Translations under genes and position numbers: made by a program
Part shown: one piece after another, positions 33,575 to 35,633 of the stretch
Position numbering within the stretch: position 1 is the first letter of the stretch
How the letters are laid out: each line of letters opens with the position of its first letter
Notes under the pieces: generated by a model
Database searches by the model: none
Told to the model about the DNA's origin: nothing
The model's input: the letters and a program-made list of their open reading frames with translations, nothing else
NCBI GenBank assembly: GCA_001873105.1
Contig: MNYN01000058.1
Location: 1 to 35,633, forward strand
Reading direction: 5' to 3'
Source of the DNA: Flavobacteriaceae bacterium CG2_30_34_30
GTDB taxonomy: Bacteria; Bacteroidota; Bacteroidia; Flavobacteriales; Flavobacteriaceae
Length of the DNA stretch: 35,633 bases

Positions 33575-35633
33575 ATGAAATTACAGGTCCCCTTTCTAAT
33601 TTTTGCAATTTTTACATTTTTTACGACTCCGCTTCTCGCCCAAGGTCCAGGTTCCTTGTTTGTGGATGCAGGGCCGGATCAAACCATTGAATGTGCCAGT
33701 GGTGGCTGTGTGGATATTACTGCAACTTTTTTAGAAACCTTTGAAACCATAAGTGAAAATTACACCGTAACGTCCATTCCCTACAACCCACCTTTTGCGT
33801 TTAATGGATTGGCAAACCCTTTAAATCCAAATATTGATGATGCTTGGTCACCCGTGGATAACCTTCCATTTGATTTTTGCTTCTTTGGAAACTTAGAAAC
33901 TCAATTTCAGGTAGGATCTAATGGGGTTTTACGATTTGATGTGGATCCCACGGACACTACAAATGGTTGGAGTTTTACAGAAAACTTACCCAATAACTCA
34001 AATCCAACTCTAGGAGAAGCAAATGTCTTTACTCCAGTTCATGACATCGATCCTTCGGTTTCTTCAACCGAAGAAATAGGATATGAAGTATTAGGGACTT
34101 TTCCTAACCGGGTTTTAGTGGTTTCCTATTATCAAGTTCCTCTTTTTTCAAGTTCTTGTAATAGCTTACTTGCCACTCATATGGCTGTATTTTATGAATT
34201 TTCAAATGTAATTGAAATATATATGCAGGACAAGCCAGTTTGTCCATCTTGGAATAGTGGCAACGCTGCACTAGGAATTCAAAATAATGCAGGAACTGTT
34301 GCTTATGTGCCTCCGGGAAGAAATACTTCAGATTCTCCTTGGACAGCAACCAACGAAGCCTGGCAGTTTTCACCAATTGGGGTGCCAACCTATGAATTTG
34401 TTTGGTTGGATAGCGGTGGTAATATTATTGGAACAACACCAACTTTAAACGTTTGTGCTACAGGCACCTATACAGCACAAGTAACCTATACAAATACGTG
34501 CAATGGCGATGTTGTTATTTTAACGGATGATGTTATAGTTACTTCTTCTGCTAGTTTTACCGTCGACCTTGGTCCTGATATTTCAACTTGTGATACTACA
34601 AACATAGTGCTTGATGCAAGTGCCGATGCTCCGGTGGGAGCCATTTATGAGTGGTTTTTTAATGGGGTTTCTCAGGGACCTCCTTCTTCTCTAAATCCAA
34701 CATTTACTGCATCAGCACCTAATTCAGGTCTTTATGAAGTAGAAGTGTTTGATCCAGCAGACCCTACTTGTGCCGTTACCGATGATATTGTAATTACTTT
34801 TTTTCCACAACCTATTATAGCAAGCCCGGCTATCGATTTATTTATTTGTGACGATGGAGTAACACCAGGGGTGTTTGATTTAACTGTTAATGATGCTATC
34901 GTTTTAGGTGGGCAAAATCCTGCTAATTTTACTATAACCTATCATAATTCACAAGCTGATGCGGATACAGGAGCAAATCCTATTATTAATCCCACAGCAT
35001 ATTTAATTACCGGAACGGTAGAAACTATTTATGTACGTATTGAGGATACTTCCGGCACCTGTTTTATTACAGATGCATTTTTAATTACTTTTACTGCAGT
35101 TACTGCCGGTCCCGTAACGCCAAATCCCTATGCTATTTGCGATCAAGATTCTTCGGGTGATGAAGAGATAAGCTTCATAAGCTTATTTAATACGATGGTA
35201 TTAAACGGTCAAAATCCCCTAGACTTTACAGTATCCTACCACCTTAGCCAACCAGATGCCGATGCAGGCGTTGGAGCATTGTCTGACCCATATATCATAA
35301 ACACAAGTCCAATTACTATTTATATCAGAATAGAAAATGATAATCAGCCTACTTGTTTTGATACTTCTCAAAATTTTGTGATTATTTTAGATACCCCCCC
35401 AGTCATAAACGAAACCCCCAGTCCATTAATCCTCTGCGACGATGACAACAATGGATTTGCGCCGTTTACGTTAAGCGATGCCGATATGGACATTACCCTA
35501 GGCGATCCTTTATTAACAGTCACTTACCACGGCACCGAGTTAGATGCGATCAACAATATATTTTCGTTACCCACTCCCTATATAAACGACAGTCCCTATG
35601 AAGACGAAGTATGGGCACGAGTAGAGAGCAGCG
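33575..35633 (+). CDS. Large secreted surface protein with repeats, likely T9SS cargo (3' truncated)
   Basis: ATG at 33575; the frame stays open to the end of the window, giving 686 visible residues, so the C-terminus and any sorting domain lie outside. Signal peptide 'FLIFAIFTFFTTPLLAQ', cleaved near 'LLAQ'. The first domain has 'AGPDQTIECASGGCVDITATF', a region around 'DFCFFGNLETQFQVGSNGVLRFD', and Cys pairs, as in proteins that end with a gliding-motility-associated (type B) sorting domain. A PKD/Ig-like segment follows ('YEFVWLDSGGNIIGTTPTLNV', 'DLGPDISTCDTTNIVLDAS' in shorter parts). From ~34826 there are tandem ~98-residue repeats. It is probably a cell-surface adhesin or similar protein; the function is inferred from family style only. 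It is divergent from folE. Confidence 0.85.
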   Translation, partial: MKLQVPFLIFAIFTFFTTPLLAQGPGSLFVDAGPDQTIECASGGCVDITATFLETFETISENYTVTSIPYNPPFAFNGLANPLNPNIDDAWSPVDNLPFDFCFFGNLETQFQVGSNGVLRFDVDPTDTTNGWSFTENLPNNSNPTLGEANVFTPVHDIDPSVSSTEEIGYEVLGTFPNRVLVVSYYQVPLFSSSCNSLLATHMAVFYEFSNVIEIYMQDKPVCPSWNSGNAALGIQNNAGTVAYVPPGRNTSDSPWTATNEAWQFSPIGVPTYEFVWLDSGGNIIGTTPTLNVCATGTYTAQVTYTNTCNGDVVILTDDVIVTSSASFTVDLGPDISTCDTTNIVLDASADAPVGAIYEWFFNGVSQGPPSSLNPTFTASAPNSGLYEVEVFDPADPTCAVTDDIVITFFPQPIIASPAIDLFICDDGVTPGVFDLTVNDAIVLGGQNPANFTITYHNSQADADTGANPIINPTAYLITGTVETIYVRIEDTSGTCFITDAFLITFTAVTAGPVTPNPYAICDQDSSGDEEISFISLFNTMVLNGQNPLDFTVSYHLSQPDADAGVGALSDPYIINTSPITIYIRIENDNQPTCFDTSQNFVIILDTPPVINETPSPLILCDDDNNGFAPFTLSDADMDITLGDPLLTVTYHGTELDAINNIFSLPTPYINDSPYEDEVWARVESS
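34826..35633 (+). repeat. Tandem ~98-residue protein repeats in the surface protein
   Basis: Three units align by a conserved start (F/I-C-D-D/Q-D-x-x-G-x-x-x-F) with Cys codons at 34847, 35138 and 35435, i.e. 97 and 99 codons apart; the last is cut by the window end. Shared later positions are 'NPANFTITYHNSQADAD' / 'NPLDFTVSYHLSQPDAD' and 'TIYVRIED' / 'TIYIRIEN' followed by 'TCF'. DNA identity is low, so the repeats are old. Confidence 0.85.

Noticed and set aside
34104-34388. Minus-strand frame of 94 codons within the surface protein
   Set aside because: The plus strand is an open 686-codon frame with signal peptide and repeats; this is its shadow.

Overview
The window is a typical stretch of chromosome from a member of Bacteroidota, most likely a marine or aquatic Flavobacteriaceae. 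Four things point there: the DNA is AT-rich; several genes are preceded by the Bacteroidota housekeeping promoter pattern TTG/TTTG, about 20 bases, TAnnTTTG (clearest at rpmB, ffh and secDF); both ends carry type IX-secreted surface proteins; and several families are Bacteroidota-specific (DUF4295 next to rpmB-rpmG, DUF2911, DUF6588-like, a fused SecDF). Almost every gene is intact and densely packed. I see no transposase, integrase, phage gene, CRISPR array, tRNA or rRNA.

Layout. 1-576 is the tail of a beta-propeller protein with a C-terminal T9SS sorting domain. 594-3821 holds recR, a family 2 glycosyltransferase and an orphan E2 acyltransferase with its own terminator. 4079-7120 holds a DEDDh exonuclease, an FAH-family enzyme, a small Hpt phosphotransfer protein and cinA; the last three are nearly contiguous. 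7131-7910 is a ribosomal protein operon (bL28, bL33, DUF4295) with a clear promoter and terminator. A tandem pair of palindromes (7932-8008) then precedes ftsY. Past a minus-strand serine hydrolase lie rimO, a Cys-motif lipoprotein, a glycosyltransferase, ffh and folD. The minus-strand block 16446-20080 has an AI-2E family membrane protein, a two-helix membrane protein, a lipoprotein and a HerA-like ATPase. queE and a DUF2911 protein converge on a shared terminator. 21735-29050 is gyrB, an outer-membrane barrel-like protein, mdh and secDF, with a strong hairpin after gyrB, mdh and secDF. The minus-strand block 29390-33421 is DUF192 lipoprotein, lgt, yidD, cysS and folE. From 33575 to the window end runs a large secreted repeat protein, cut at its 3' end.

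Themes. The window is rich in protein export and envelope assembly: both SRP GTPases (FtsY, Ffh), SecDF, YidD, Lgt, several lipoproteins that Lgt would modify, and two T9SS cargo proteins. The rest is core information processing (GyrB, RecR, RimO, CysS, ribosomal proteins), cofactor synthesis (FolD, FolE, QueE, CinA) and central metabolism (Mdh, E2).

I did not find a convincing new multi-gene system. The best leads are the tandem-palindrome leader of ftsY, the hairpin at the rimO start, the Cys-motif lipoprotein, the orphan Hpt and the intergenic hairpins. All calls come from reading the sequence; no database search was run.
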